The notes beneath the pieces were generated by a model. That model was not told the DNA's origin and did no database searches. It worked only from the letters and a program-made list of their open reading frames with translations. A stretch of 57,271 bases of DNA from an actinobacterium SCGC AAA278-I18. Lineage in GTDB: Bacteria > Actinomycetota > Actinomycetes > Nanopelagicales > Nanopelagicaceae. Position numbers and translations under genes: made by a program. This document shows positions 30,968 to 40,078 of this stretch, piece after piece; the first letter of the stretch is position 1, and each line of letters begins with the position of its first letter. The stretch lies in assembly GCA_000378865.1 (NCBI GenBank), contig KB900402.1:1857-59127 (forward strand). Reading direction: 5' to 3'.

Positions 30968-32395
30968 GTGAAGACGCTACAAAACTTTATTAATGGTAAG
31001 TATGTAAGTCCAACCTCTGAGAAGGTGCAGGATTTAATTAATCCATCCACTGGTGAGGTATTTGCAAAGGCGCCAGTCTCTAATGCCTCCGATATTGATA
31101 AGGCTATGAAATCAGCAGCTACCGCCTTTGAAAGTTGGAAGGATTCAACCCCAGGTGAGCGACAAAAAGCTATTAATAAAATTGCTGATGCAATTGAGCT
31201 GCGAAGTGAAGAGTTAATTGGTATTGAATCAGAGAACACCGGTAAACCAATTGCGGTAACTCGGGCAGAAGAAATTGGCCCAATGCTTGACCAGATTAGA
31301 TTCTTCGCTGGCGCTGCTAGAAATCTAGAGGGCAAGGCAGCGGGTGAGTACTTTAAAGGACATACATCTTTTATTAGACGTGAACCAATTGGAGTCTGCG
31401 CGCAGGTAACACCTTGGAATTATCCAATGATGATGGCGGTCTGGAAGTGGGCGCCAGCAATTGCTGCTGGAAATACTGTTGTATTAAAGCCAAGTGATAC
31501 CACACCAGTTTCAACACTTTGGATGGCGCAGTTAATGCAGGAGTTTCTACCAGAGGGTGTAATCAATGTAGTAATAGGTGATCGTGATACTGGCCGGGCA
31601 TTAGTTGAACATGAAATCCCGCAGATGATTTCAATTACCGGCTCCGTTCGTGCTGGTATGGAGGTGGCAACAAGTGCGGCAAAGGATTTAAAAAAGGTTC
31701 ACTTAGAGCTAGGTGGTAAAGCACCAGTTGTAATCTTTGATGATGCAAATCTACAAGCAGCTTGTGAGTGGATTGCAATTGCTGGTTACTTTAACGCAGG
31801 CCAAGATTGCACCTCTGCAACTAGAGTTTTAGTTGAGGCAAGTGCCTATGATGATGTTGTTGCACTACTTTCTGAGCAAGCCAAAAATGTAATTAAAGTT
31901 GGCATGCCACATGAGGATGTATTAGTTGGTCCAGTAAATAATGCTAATCAGTTAGCTAGAGTGCAAGGTTTTATTGATCGCACCCCATCCCATGCCCGCA
32001 TTACCGCAGGAGGTTCTGCAATTGCACGGCCTGGATACTTTTGGAATCCAACTGTGATCGCTGATCTAAAACAAGATGATGAGATGATTCAAAATGAGAT
32101 ATTTGCGCCAGTTATTACTGTGCAGAAATTTACCGATGAGGCACAAGCGGTTCGCTACGCAAACGGAGTTAAGTATGGCTTGGCCTCTAGTGTTTGGACT
32201 AAGGATCATGGCCGGGCGATGAGAATGGCAAAGGCATTTGATTTTGGTTGCGTCTGGATTAATACTCATATTCCAATGGTTGCTGAGATGCCACATGGTG
32301 GCTTTAAGCACTCAGGTGGCGGTAAGGATCTCTCCGGTTATGGCTTTGATGAGTACACCCGCATCAAGCATGTAATGACCAACCTAAACGCCTAA
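30968..32395 (+). CDS. Aldehyde dehydrogenase, probably 4-aminobutyraldehyde dehydrogenase
   Basis: NAD(P)-dependent aldehyde dehydrogenase, 475 aa. The general base is E247 in ELGGKAP and the nucleophile is C281 in FNAGQDCTSATRV. That cysteine motif, and ENTGKP near the N terminus, resemble aminobutyraldehyde dehydrogenases (PatD/PuuC type). The polyamine importer, ureohydrolase and GabT next door support oxidation of 4-aminobutanal to GABA. Betaine aldehyde or another amino-aldehyde is possible. The start is GTG 30968 with AAGGAG. Confidence 0.82.
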   Translation: MKTLQNFINGKYVSPTSEKVQDLINPSTGEVFAKAPVSNASDIDKAMKSAATAFESWKDSTPGERQKAINKIADAIELRSEELIGIESENTGKPIAVTRAEEIGPMLDQIRFFAGAARNLEGKAAGEYFKGHTSFIRREPIGVCAQVTPWNYPMMMAVWKWAPAIAAGNTVVLKPSDTTPVSTLWMAQLMQEFLPEGVINVVIGDRDTGRALVEHEIPQMISITGSVRAGMEVATSAAKDLKKVHLELGGKAPVVIFDDANLQAACEWIAIAGYFNAGQDCTSATRVLVEASAYDDVVALLSEQAKNVIKVGMPHEDVLVGPVNNANQLARVQGFIDRTPSHARITAGGSAIARPGYFWNPTVIADLKQDDEMIQNEIFAPVITVQKFTDEAQAVRYANGVKYGLASSVWTKDHGRAMRMAKAFDFGCVWINTHIPMVAEMPHGGFKHSGGGKDLSGYGFDEYTRIKHVMTNLNA

Positions 32396-32445
32396 TTTAG
32401 CCAAGAATTAATCTTAAATATTTACATTTTCTTTACATAAAACTG

Positions 32446-32510
32446 GCGACAGCAGGCTGATCTAGGTCTAGGCTTTCGCCAAAGCCGCTCAGCGATTGAG
32501 CTCTTAAGAG
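32446..32510 (+). promoter_or_regulatory. Promoter and inverted repeats upstream of potD
   Basis: GCGACA (32446-32451) and TAGGCT (32469-32474), 17 nt apart, could be the promoter. GGCTTT-cgcc-AAAGCC (32471-32486) overlaps the -10, and GCTCA-gcgat-TGAGC (32487-32501) and the palindrome CTCTTAAGAG (32501-32510) follow. The first repeat could be an operator and the others 5' UTR hairpins. No regulator gene is nearby. Confidence 0.4.
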
Positions 32511-32521
32511 AAAGTGATTCA

Positions 32522-33733
32522 ATGTCCAACCAAAATTCCAACACAAATCTACATAAAAAATTAGCAGCCGATAATTCAATTCCAGCAGAGATTAAGAAGT
32601 TAATTAGTAAATCTCTAACTCGGCGCAATGTGTTGGCAGGTGTTGGTGCAGCAGGTGCAGCAGCAACTTTGGCAGCTTGTGGTGGTGGTTCAGGCGGAGC
32701 AGCGGATGCAAATACTGTTCGTTGGGCAAACTGGACGCTTTATTTAGATTATGACTCAGATAAGAAGACCTACCCAACCCTTGATGCATTTGAAGCACAA
32801 ACTGGGCTTAAGGTTTCATACAAAGAAGATGTTAATGACAACGATGAGTTTTATGGAAAAGTTCAAGGCCAATTAAGTTTAGGTAAAGACATTGGTTATG
32901 ACCTAGTTGTATTAACTGACTGGATGGCTGCACGTTGGGTCAGGCTTAATTACGCACAAAAGTTTTCAGCAGAAAATATGCCTAATAAGAAAAATGTTAT
33001 CCCCTCCCTTGCTTCACCATCATTTGATCCAAATCGTGAGCAAACGTTGCCTTGGCAAACAATTATGGGCGGCTTTACTTGGAATAAGGAAAAAATTAAG
33101 GGCGGTATTAGAACTATGGATCAATTATTTGCACCAGCAAATAAAGGAAAGATTGAAGTTCTATCTGAGATGCGTGACACCATGGGAGTTATCATGCTTG
33201 CCCAAGGCGTTGACATAACTAAATTTACTGAGGATCAATTTATGAATGCTATTGATTTCCTGCAAAAGAAGATTAGCGATGGCTTTATCCGCCAAGTAAA
33301 GGGTAATGATTACAAAGAAGACATGATTTCTGGAGATGCAATCGCCGTTATTGGTTGGTCAGGAGATGCTTTCCAGTTAGCTACTGAAAATGATGGCAAA
33401 TTTGATTTTGCTATTCCAGATTCTGGCGGAACTATCTCATCTGATAACTTTATGATTCCAACACCATCGACAAATGCAGCCGGGGCTGAGAAGTTAATGA
33501 ATTATTACTACGACCCAGTAGTTGCCGCAAAGGTTGCAGCATATGTTAATTATGTTTGCCCGGTTGCCGGTGCTCAAGAAGAGTTATTAAAGATTGATCC
33601 AGCACTAGGAAAGAGTGAGTTTATTTTCCCAACCGCTAAGACCTCTGCAAAGTTAAGTATTTTCCGCGGCCTAACCGCTGCTGAAGAGACAAAATTTCAA
33701 ACAGCGTTTCAGACGGCGGCTGGTAATGCGTAA
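32522..33733 (+). CDS. potD: Polyamine ABC transporter, substrate-binding lipoprotein
   Basis: Extracytoplasmic binding protein of the spermidine/putrescine (PotD/PotF) family, 403 aa. The N-terminal region carries a twin arginine (R34-R35 in SLTRRNVLAG), a hydrophobic segment and a lipobox TLAAC with C53, so it is a Tat-exported lipoprotein. FEAQTGLKVSYKEDVNDNDE and YDLVVLTDWMA match the family. Its stop overlaps the potA ATG (TAATG). Which polyamine is bound cannot be fixed from sequence. Confidence 0.88.
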   Translation: MSNQNSNTNLHKKLAADNSIPAEIKKLISKSLTRRNVLAGVGAAGAAATLAACGGGSGGAADANTVRWANWTLYLDYDSDKKTYPTLDAFEAQTGLKVSYKEDVNDNDEFYGKVQGQLSLGKDIGYDLVVLTDWMAARWVRLNYAQKFSAENMPNKKNVIPSLASPSFDPNREQTLPWQTIMGGFTWNKEKIKGGIRTMDQLFAPANKGKIEVLSEMRDTMGVIMLAQGVDITKFTEDQFMNAIDFLQKKISDGFIRQVKGNDYKEDMISGDAIAVIGWSGDAFQLATENDGKFDFAIPDSGGTISSDNFMIPTPSTNAAGAEKLMNYYYDPVVAAKVAAYVNYVCPVAGAQEELLKIDPALGKSEFIFPTAKTSAKLSIFRGLTAAEETKFQTAFQTAAGNA

Positions 33734-34863
33734 TGGCAGTTGATGCCTCAACCTCTGCGCGTGGCGATTTAGTATTAAAAAATCTCACCAAATCCTTTGG
33801 TGATTTCAATGCAGTAGATGATCTCTCACTAGTAATCCCAAAGGGTTCTTTCTTTGCATTACTAGGACCATCTGGTTGTGGCAAAACCACAACACTTCGA
33901 ATGGTTGCAGGATTAGAGGAACCAACCGCCGGCTCAATATTTGTTGGTGAAACTGATATCACCGATATGAAACCATATCGCCGGCCAGTAAATACCGTTT
34001 TTCAAAACTACGCCCTATTTCCACACCTTTCTATCTTTGAAAATATTGCATTTGGTTTGCGCAGACGAGGCATCAGTGATGCTGAGGTTAAAACTGCAGT
34101 AGATAAGGTTTTAAACTTAGTTGAATTACCTCAACTTGCCACAAGAAAGCCAAATCAATTATCAGGTGGTCAGCAACAACGCATTGCTGTTGCTAGAGCA
34201 ATTGTTAACCGGCCAGCACTTTTACTACTAGATGAACCTCTTGGCGCACTTGATTTAAAGCTTCGCCGGCAGATGCAGATTGAGTTAAAGTGGATTCAAA
34301 CTGAGATCGGCATAACTTTTGTGCATGTTACCCATGACCAAGAAGAGGCTATGACTATGGCCGACACAATTGCGGTTATGAATAAGGGCAAGATTGAACA
34401 GATGGGCACACCTGAGGATCTATATGACTCACCAAAGACTGCATTTGTGGCCAACTTCTTAGGCCAATCAAATTTAATCCTGGGTGAAGTAAGTGGTAAC
34501 GATGGAAATAATTTAATTGTTGATTTATTTGGTACCAAAGTGGCTGTTCCTAAGGCGCGCAGTTCAGCACATGGGTCCTCAGTATTAGTTGGAATTAGGC
34601 CTGAGAAATTTAGAATTTCACCTGAAGGCAAAAATGTTTCAGGCAATGTTTTAACAGGCGGAAAAGTCTCAGATGTTTCATATATTGGAGTTTCAACTCA
34701 GTATCAGGTTGAGATGCCATGGGGTAAAGAGTTAATGGTCTTTGAGCAAAATGATGACAATGAAGAGATGCTTCGCAAGGGCCAGCCGGTCACACTTTCT
34801 TGGGAGCCACTCTTTACCTTTGCCTTAGATGGTAGTGAAAACGCTGCAGCCGGATCACATTAA
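33733..34863 (+). CDS. potA: Polyamine ABC transporter, ATP-binding protein
   Basis: ATPase of the importer, 376 aa. Walker A is GPSGCGKT (residues 45-52), the ABC signature LSGGQQQR, Walker B LLLLDEP, and the H-loop VTHDQEEA. The C-terminal TOBE-type domain (about residue 290 on) is typical of PotA/MalK-group ATPases. It sits between the binding protein and the two permeases. Confidence 0.93.
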   Translation: MAVDASTSARGDLVLKNLTKSFGDFNAVDDLSLVIPKGSFFALLGPSGCGKTTTLRMVAGLEEPTAGSIFVGETDITDMKPYRRPVNTVFQNYALFPHLSIFENIAFGLRRRGISDAEVKTAVDKVLNLVELPQLATRKPNQLSGGQQQRIAVARAIVNRPALLLLDEPLGALDLKLRRQMQIELKWIQTEIGITFVHVTHDQEEAMTMADTIAVMNKGKIEQMGTPEDLYDSPKTAFVANFLGQSNLILGEVSGNDGNNLIVDLFGTKVAVPKARSSAHGSSVLVGIRPEKFRISPEGKNVSGNVLTGGKVSDVSYIGVSTQYQVEMPWGKELMVFEQNDDNEEMLRKGQPVTLSWEPLFTFALDGSENAAAGSH

Positions 34864-34865
34864 CA

Positions 34866-35753
34866 ATGGCGGCGATAAAGGGCATTTCTGTTAAATCATT
34901 TGGTTTAAAAGATAATAGATCAGCCCTACCTTATTTATTACTTGCACCCGGATTAATTTACTTAGCTTTATTTTTTGTTTACCCAATTATTGCACTTGGG
35001 CAAATGTCTACTAAGACATCAAGTGGTGAAATTGGCCAATATGAGCAAAGTTTTAGGTTTGCTAATTATGTTGATGCATTTTTAGGAAGTAAAGAACAAT
35101 TTAGTCGCTCATTTATATATGCAACTATTGCAACCTTACTTGCGTTAGCAATTGCTTACCCACTTGCTTATGCAATCGCCTTTAAATCTGGCAAATGGAA
35201 AAACGTATTATTGGTATTAATTGTGGCGCCATTTTTTACTTCTTTTTTACTCAGAACTATCGCTTGGAAGCAAATACTTGGCGAAGAAGGTCCGGTGATA
35301 AAAGTTCTACGAGGAGTTCATATTATTTCTCCACAAACCTCCCTAACCGCCACCTCATTTGCCGTAGTTACCGGTCTTGCCTATAACTTCCTACCTTTTA
35401 TGACATTGCCGCTATACGCCTCCCTTGAGCGAATTGATCCAAGAACTCTTGAAGCATCAGGTGATCTTTATGCAAATGTTTTTACAACATTTCGCAAAGT
35501 AACTCTGCCACTTTCAATGCCAGGTGTAGTTGCTGGAACATTACTTACCTTTATTCCAGCAGCTGGTGATTATATAAATGCAGCAATTTTGGGAAGTCCA
35601 AGTAATAAGATGCTGGGAAATGTAATCGATGCTCGATTCTTTAAAATTGTTGATTATCCAACTGCAGCTGCTCTCTCATTCACATTGATGGCAGCTATTT
35701 TGATTTTAGTTACGGTTTATATTAGAAAAGCTGGAACTGAGGAGTTGGTATGA
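34866..35753 (+). CDS. potB: Polyamine ABC transporter, permease PotB-like
   Basis: Inner-membrane permease of about six helices, 295 aa. The EAA coupling loop reads TLEASGDLYANVFTTFRKV followed by TLPLSMPGV. It starts at ATG 34866, 2 nt after potA, and overlaps potC by ATGA. Being first of the two permease genes is the usual potB position. Confidence 0.9.
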   Translation: MAAIKGISVKSFGLKDNRSALPYLLLAPGLIYLALFFVYPIIALGQMSTKTSSGEIGQYEQSFRFANYVDAFLGSKEQFSRSFIYATIATLLALAIAYPLAYAIAFKSGKWKNVLLVLIVAPFFTSFLLRTIAWKQILGEEGPVIKVLRGVHIISPQTSLTATSFAVVTGLAYNFLPFMTLPLYASLERIDPRTLEASGDLYANVFTTFRKVTLPLSMPGVVAGTLLTFIPAAGDYINAAILGSPSNKMLGNVIDARFFKIVDYPTAAALSFTLMAAILILVTVYIRKAGTEELV

Positions 35754-36547
35754 AAAAACTTACTCGCTGGCTATCTAAGAATTTAATCAAAGTTTATGCA
35801 TTTTTAGGATTTACCTACCTCTTTATTCCAGTCTTTTATACATTTGCCTTTTCCTTTAATGACTCTGGCCGCAGTAATTTGGTTTGGAAGGGTTTCACAT
35901 TAAAGAATTGGAAAAACCCATGTGGTGCTCCAGATATCTGTATGGCGCTGGGCAACTCATTAAAGATCGGCTTAATCTCAACTATTTTGGCAACAATCTT
36001 GGGTACATTAATTGCTTTTGCATTAGGCAGATATAAGTTTGCTGGCCGATCAACCACTAACTTGCTTATCTTCTTACCAATGGCAACTCCAGAGATTGTG
36101 CTTGGTGCATCTTTACTTACTATGTTTTTAAATCTTGGTATTACGCCAGGATTGGTTCCAACCATTATTGCTCACGTAATGTTTTGTATCTCATTTGTGG
36201 TGGTAACTGTTAAGGCGCGTATTGCATCTCTTGATCCTCGGCTTGAGCAGGCAGCAATGGATTTATACGCAAATGAGTGGCAGACATTTAGAAGAGTTAC
36301 CTTGCCATTAGTAGCCCCTGGAATTGCCGCAGCAGCCTTACTTTCATTCTCACTATCCTTTGATGATTTTATTATTACCAACTTCAACTCCGGCACAGTT
36401 ACTACCTTTCCAAAGTTTGTATACACCGCAGCAGCTCGAGGAATTCCAGCCCAAGCAAATGTGATCGGTTCCTCTATGTTCTTCATTGCATTAATCGTGG
36501 TAATTGCTGGGCAAATACTTTCTAATAAGCGCAAGGCTAAGATATAG
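35750..36547 (+). CDS. potC: Polyamine ABC transporter, permease PotC-like
   Basis: Second permease of the heterodimeric channel, 265 aa, about six helices. The EAA loop reads LEQAAMDLYANEWQTFRRV. The short periplasmic loop near residues 30-65 (AFSFNDSGRSNLVWKGF) is typical of PotC/PotI. It ends 2 nt before the ureohydrolase start, so that enzyme belongs to the operon. Confidence 0.9.
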   Translation: MKKLTRWLSKNLIKVYAFLGFTYLFIPVFYTFAFSFNDSGRSNLVWKGFTLKNWKNPCGAPDICMALGNSLKIGLISTILATILGTLIAFALGRYKFAGRSTTNLLIFLPMATPEIVLGASLLTMFLNLGITPGLVPTIIAHVMFCISFVVVTVKARIASLDPRLEQAAMDLYANEWQTFRRVTLPLVAPGIAAAALLSFSLSFDDFIITNFNSGTVTTFPKFVYTAAARGIPAQANVIGSSMFFIALIVVIAGQILSNKRKAKI

Positions 36548-36549
36548 AT

Positions 36550-37551
36550 ATGAGCAACATCGGCAACATGTATGGTCCTGATTTCACTTTTCTTGGTATT
36601 CCACGATGTGATTTAGATAAACCAGAGAGCTATAAAGATGCTGATGTAGTTATTGTTGGCGCACCAATTGATAGTGGAACCTCACATCGATCAGGGGCCA
36701 AGATGGGGCCTCAAGCAATTCGAATGGGTGATTACTTACCTCATGATGCATCCCGGCCACACCTTGCAATGCGAATTGATCCACTGCAAAAGCTAAAGAT
36801 TTATGATGCTGGTGATCTATTAATGCCAGGTGGAGATTTAGTTAAATCATTAAAGGTATTAGAGGTTGCAACTGAGAAGATTTCAAAAGCTGGTGCAATC
36901 GCTGTTATCCTAGGTGGAGATCATTCAATTGCATCGGCTGATGTAACTGGCATTGCAAATCATTTAGGTAAGGGCAAAGTTTCGATGATTCACTTTGATG
37001 CCCATGCCGATACGGGGGAAGATCAATTTGGCGCCCTAATTGGTCATGGCACACCAATGCGCAGATTAATTGAATCAGGATCTGTTCGTGGTGATCGCTT
37101 TTTGCAATTAGGCCTTCGTGGTTACTGGCCAGATGATGCAACATTTAAATGGATGGCAAGTAAAGGGATGAAATCTTATGAAATGACTGAGATTCATCAT
37201 CGCGGTATGAATGCTGTATTAGATGAATCATTTTCAATTCTTACCGATGGTTGTGATGGCGTATTTTTATCTGTTGATATTGATGTAGTAGACCCTGGTA
37301 TGGCACCAGGAACTGGCACGCCAGAGCCAGGTGGCATGACAAGTAGAGAGTTATTAGAGGCGGTCCGCAGAATTTGTCTTGAATTACCAATTGTTGGCGT
37401 TGATATTGTTGAGGTAGCCCCTGCCTATGACACTAGTGATATCACTGCTATTTTGGCTAACCGAGTTGTATTAGAGGCTCTAAGTGCGATTGCATTAAAG
37501 AAGAGTGGTGGTAAGTACTCTGCGGTAAGAAATGTATTGGATCGAGATTAA
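36550..37551 (+). CDS. speB: Agmatinase-family ureohydrolase
   Basis: Binuclear Mn hydrolase of the arginase/agmatinase family, 333 aa. Metal-ligand motifs are intact: GGDHS, HFDAHADTG and SVDIDVVDPGMAPGTGTPEP. The 'TGTPEPGG' ending and N-terminal GAPIDSGTSHRSGAKMGP fit agmatinases, but also guanidinobutyrase, guanidinopropionase and related guanidine hydrolases. It is last in the pot operon, so putrescine formed here, or a guanidino compound taken up by the importer, would feed the neighbouring enzymes. The exact substrate is open. Confidence 0.8.
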   Translation: MSNIGNMYGPDFTFLGIPRCDLDKPESYKDADVVIVGAPIDSGTSHRSGAKMGPQAIRMGDYLPHDASRPHLAMRIDPLQKLKIYDAGDLLMPGGDLVKSLKVLEVATEKISKAGAIAVILGGDHSIASADVTGIANHLGKGKVSMIHFDAHADTGEDQFGALIGHGTPMRRLIESGSVRGDRFLQLGLRGYWPDDATFKWMASKGMKSYEMTEIHHRGMNAVLDESFSILTDGCDGVFLSVDIDVVDPGMAPGTGTPEPGGMTSRELLEAVRRICLELPIVGVDIVEVAPAYDTSDITAILANRVVLEALSAIALKKSGGKYSAVRNVLDRD

Positions 37552-38900
37552 TTTTTAATTGAAGCGATTGCTTCATCTAAAACAGCAAGGCCATCTTTAA
37601 GCAGAGCCTCATCAATCATAAGTGGTGGCAATAATCTAATTACATTTGCGTAAGTACCAGCTGAAAGAATTAAGACTCCCTTGCTAACACAGTATTTAAG
37701 TGCCTCAGTTAGCGCCTCTGGATTTGGCTCAGTAGTTCCAGGTTTTACTAATTCAATTGCCTGCATTGCTCCACGGCCGCGTACCTCACCGATAATTGGA
37801 TACTTCTTAGCCATAGCATTAAGTGCATCATTCATAATTTTACCGATTTTATTAGCACGCTCAACAAGATTATCTTTTTCAATTGTCTCTATCGCACCTA
37901 ATGCTGCAGCACATGCAACTGGGTTTCCTCCATATGTGCCACCTAGACCTGAAAGATGAATTGAATCCATAATCTCAGCTCGGCCAGTCACACCGGCAAG
38001 TGGCAGACCGGCAGCGATTCCTTTAGCGGTGACAATTAAATCTGGAACGACAGATTCATCTTCACATGCAAACATATGACCTGTTCTAGCAAATCCAGTT
38101 TGTACCTCATCTGCAATAAATATAATTCCATTCTCTTTACAGAATTTAGCAAGCCCAGGCAGAAAGCCCTTACATGGAACGATAAATCCACCCTCACCAA
38201 GAATAGGTTCTATGACGATACAAGCGACATTACTCGCGCCAATCTCTTTTTCAATTTTATGGAGCACCATAGACAAAACAGCACTTTCACAAGGTTTAGT
38301 GCATGCGTCACATCGATATGGATAAGCAAGTGGCATGCGATAAACCTCTGGAGCAAAGGGTCCAAATCCATCCTTGTATGGCATGCTCTTAGCTGTCATT
38401 GCCATAGTTAAATTAGTTCTTCCGTGGTACCCATGCTCAAAAACAACAACTGCGGATCGCTTAGTAAATTTACGAGCAATCTTTACGGCATTTTCAATTG
38501 CCTCAGCACCTGAGTTGAAGAGAGCCGATTTCTTCTTATGAGTACCTGGGGTTAAACGATTTAGCGCTTCACAAACCTCAACATAACCGGTATATGGAAC
38601 CACCATAAAACAAGTGTGGGTAAAGGCCTCAATTTGTGTTTTAACATTTTCAATAACCTTACTTGCACTATGGCCGACATTTAATACTGCAATTCCGGCG
38701 CCTAAATCAAGAATTGAATTGCCATCAACATCAATAATAATTGCACCCTCAGCACGTTCAATAAATACTGGAAATGCTGTGCCCAGTGAGGCAGAGACCG
38801 CTTCACCTCTGCGTTTAATTAATTCAGCAGATTTAGGTCCAGGAATAGCGGTAATCAGATTACGCTTTTGCGCAATTGCTGTTTTTGCCTCTGAGTACAT
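37548..38900 (-). CDS. gabT: 4-aminobutyrate aminotransferase
   Basis: Class III PLP transaminase converting GABA to succinate semialdehyde, 450 aa. LFNSGAEAIENAVKIAR, FEHGYHGRTNLTMAMT, FIADEVQTGFARTG and the PLP-lysine region TAKGIAAGLP are present. ATG 38900 is chosen because TAGCAT lies 6 nt upstream on the minus strand; an in-frame TTG two codons earlier would fall inside that spacer. It converges on speB with a 4-nt overlap and completes the putrescine-to-succinate semialdehyde route. Putrescine aminotransferase activity is also possible. Confidence 0.87.
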   Translation of the reverse strand: MYSEAKTAIAQKRNLITAIPGPKSAELIKRRGEAVSASLGTAFPVFIERAEGAIIIDVDGNSILDLGAGIAVLNVGHSASKVIENVKTQIEAFTHTCFMVVPYTGYVEVCEALNRLTPGTHKKKSALFNSGAEAIENAVKIARKFTKRSAVVVFEHGYHGRTNLTMAMTAKSMPYKDGFGPFAPEVYRMPLAYPYRCDACTKPCESAVLSMVLHKIEKEIGASNVACIVIEPILGEGGFIVPCKGFLPGLAKFCKENGIIFIADEVQTGFARTGHMFACEDESVVPDLIVTAKGIAAGLPLAGVTGRAEIMDSIHLSGLGGTYGGNPVACAAALGAIETIEKDNLVERANKIGKIMNDALNAMAKKYPIIGEVRGRGAMQAIELVKPGTTEPNPEALTEALKYCVSKGVLILSAGTYANVIRLLPPLMIDEALLKDGLAVLDEAIASIKN

Positions 38901-38906
38901 GCCCAA

Positions 38907-38912
38907 ATGCTA
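38907..38912 (-). promoter_or_regulatory. -10 element of gabT
   Basis: On the minus strand TAGCAT lies 6 nt before ATG 38900 with no Shine-Dalgarno sequence, implying a leaderless mRNA. Only 50 bp separate the gabT and dxr start codons. Confidence 0.45.
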
Positions 38913-38938
38913 TCTGAAGAGGTGAGCTGGTGGGCAGT

Positions 38939-38944
38939 TAAGAT
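38939..38944 (+). promoter_or_regulatory. -10 element of dxr
   Basis: TAAGAT lies 6 nt before the dxr ATG at 38951. No ribosome site is visible. The -35 region falls close to the gabT -10, so the two promoters share their 50-bp gap. Confidence 0.4.
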
Positions 38945-38950
38945 AGGTGC

Positions 38951-40078
38951 ATGCGTGAAATTGTCGTTCTGGGCTCAACTGGCTCAATTGGTGTGCAAGC
39001 ACTTGAGATTGTTGGCGCCCACCCAGATAAGTTTCGTATAGTCGGAATGAGCGCTGGCCGCAAAAATCCTGCATTACTAATGGAGCAGGCTAAGAAATTT
39101 AATGTGCCAATTGTCGGCAGCATGGCAGCTACTGCGCAAGTAGATGGAGTTAAAGTAATTGATGGTGATAACTCATCAATTGAGATCGCAGCCCTGCCTT
39201 GCGATATTGTCTTAAATGGTATTACTGGATCAATTGGATTAGGACCGACACTCTCTGCGCTCGCAGTTGGTAACAAGGTGGCGCTGGCTAATAAGGAATC
39301 ACTAGTTGCCGGTGGTGATTTAGTAATGAAGTATGGCCGAGATAAATTAATTCCAGTTGACTCAGAGCACTCAGCAATTTTTCAAGCGATGTTAGCTGGC
39401 AAAATAGGTGATATTAAAAAGCTAATTTTAACTGCAAGTGGTGGCCCATTTAGAGATCGAGCAGATATATCTGATGTAACTGTGGCAGATGCGCTAAATC
39501 ATCCAACCTGGTCAATGGGTGAGGTGGTAACAATTAACTCCGCTACCTTACTTAATAAGGGACTTGAGATTATCGAGGCTCATTACTTATTTGGTCTTGA
39601 GTATGAGGCGATTGAGGCGGTTATTCATCCGCAATCAGTGGTGCACTCATTAGTTGAGTTTGTTGATGGCTCAACAATTGCCCAAGCATCCCCTCCTAAT
39701 ATGAAGGGTCCGATTGCATACGCACTTTCCTACCCTGAGCGAATTAATAATGCATGCGCACCAATTGATTGGAGCAAATCTCAGAGTTGGAATTTTTCAC
39801 CAATTGATAATAAGAAGTACCCAGCAATTGATTTAGCAAGAAGGTGTGGTGAGCTAGGCGGTGGATTACCTGCTGTTTATAACGCAGCTAATGAGGTTGC
39901 AGTAGCTGCCTTTTTAGCACAGCAAATAAAGTTCACAGCAATAATTGAGATTGTTAGCAAGGTTGTAAATGCTTTTAACGGTAACGCACCAACTACAATT
40001 AGAGATATCGCAGATGTCAGTGAGATAGAGCAGAGTGCGCGAATGAAAGCGGATGAGTTAATAAAGGAGATCGCTTAA
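38951..40078 (+). CDS. dxr: 1-deoxy-D-xylulose 5-phosphate reductoisomerase
   Basis: NADPH-dependent enzyme forming 2-C-methylerythritol 4-phosphate in the MEP isoprenoid pathway, 375 aa. The dinucleotide motif VLGSTGSIGVQAL, ANKESLVAGG, SGGPFRDR and HPTWSMG are conserved. The stop is followed directly by rseP. ispG of the same pathway lies one gene further. Confidence 0.95.
   Translation: MREIVVLGSTGSIGVQALEIVGAHPDKFRIVGMSAGRKNPALLMEQAKKFNVPIVGSMAATAQVDGVKVIDGDNSSIEIAALPCDIVLNGITGSIGLGPTLSALAVGNKVALANKESLVAGGDLVMKYGRDKLIPVDSEHSAIFQAMLAGKIGDIKKLILTASGGPFRDRADISDVTVADALNHPTWSMGEVVTINSATLLNKGLEIIEAHYLFGLEYEAIEAVIHPQSVVHSLVEFVDGSTIAQASPPNMKGPIAYALSYPERINNACAPIDWSKSQSWNFSPIDNKKYPAIDLARRCGELGGGLPAVYNAANEVAVAAFLAQQIKFTAIIEIVSKVVNAFNGNAPTTIRDIADVSEIEQSARMKADELIKEIA

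Noticed and set aside
38076-38411. Plus-strand frame of 111 codons inside gabT
   Set aside because: Antisense to conserved PLP-enzyme motifs with no start signal.
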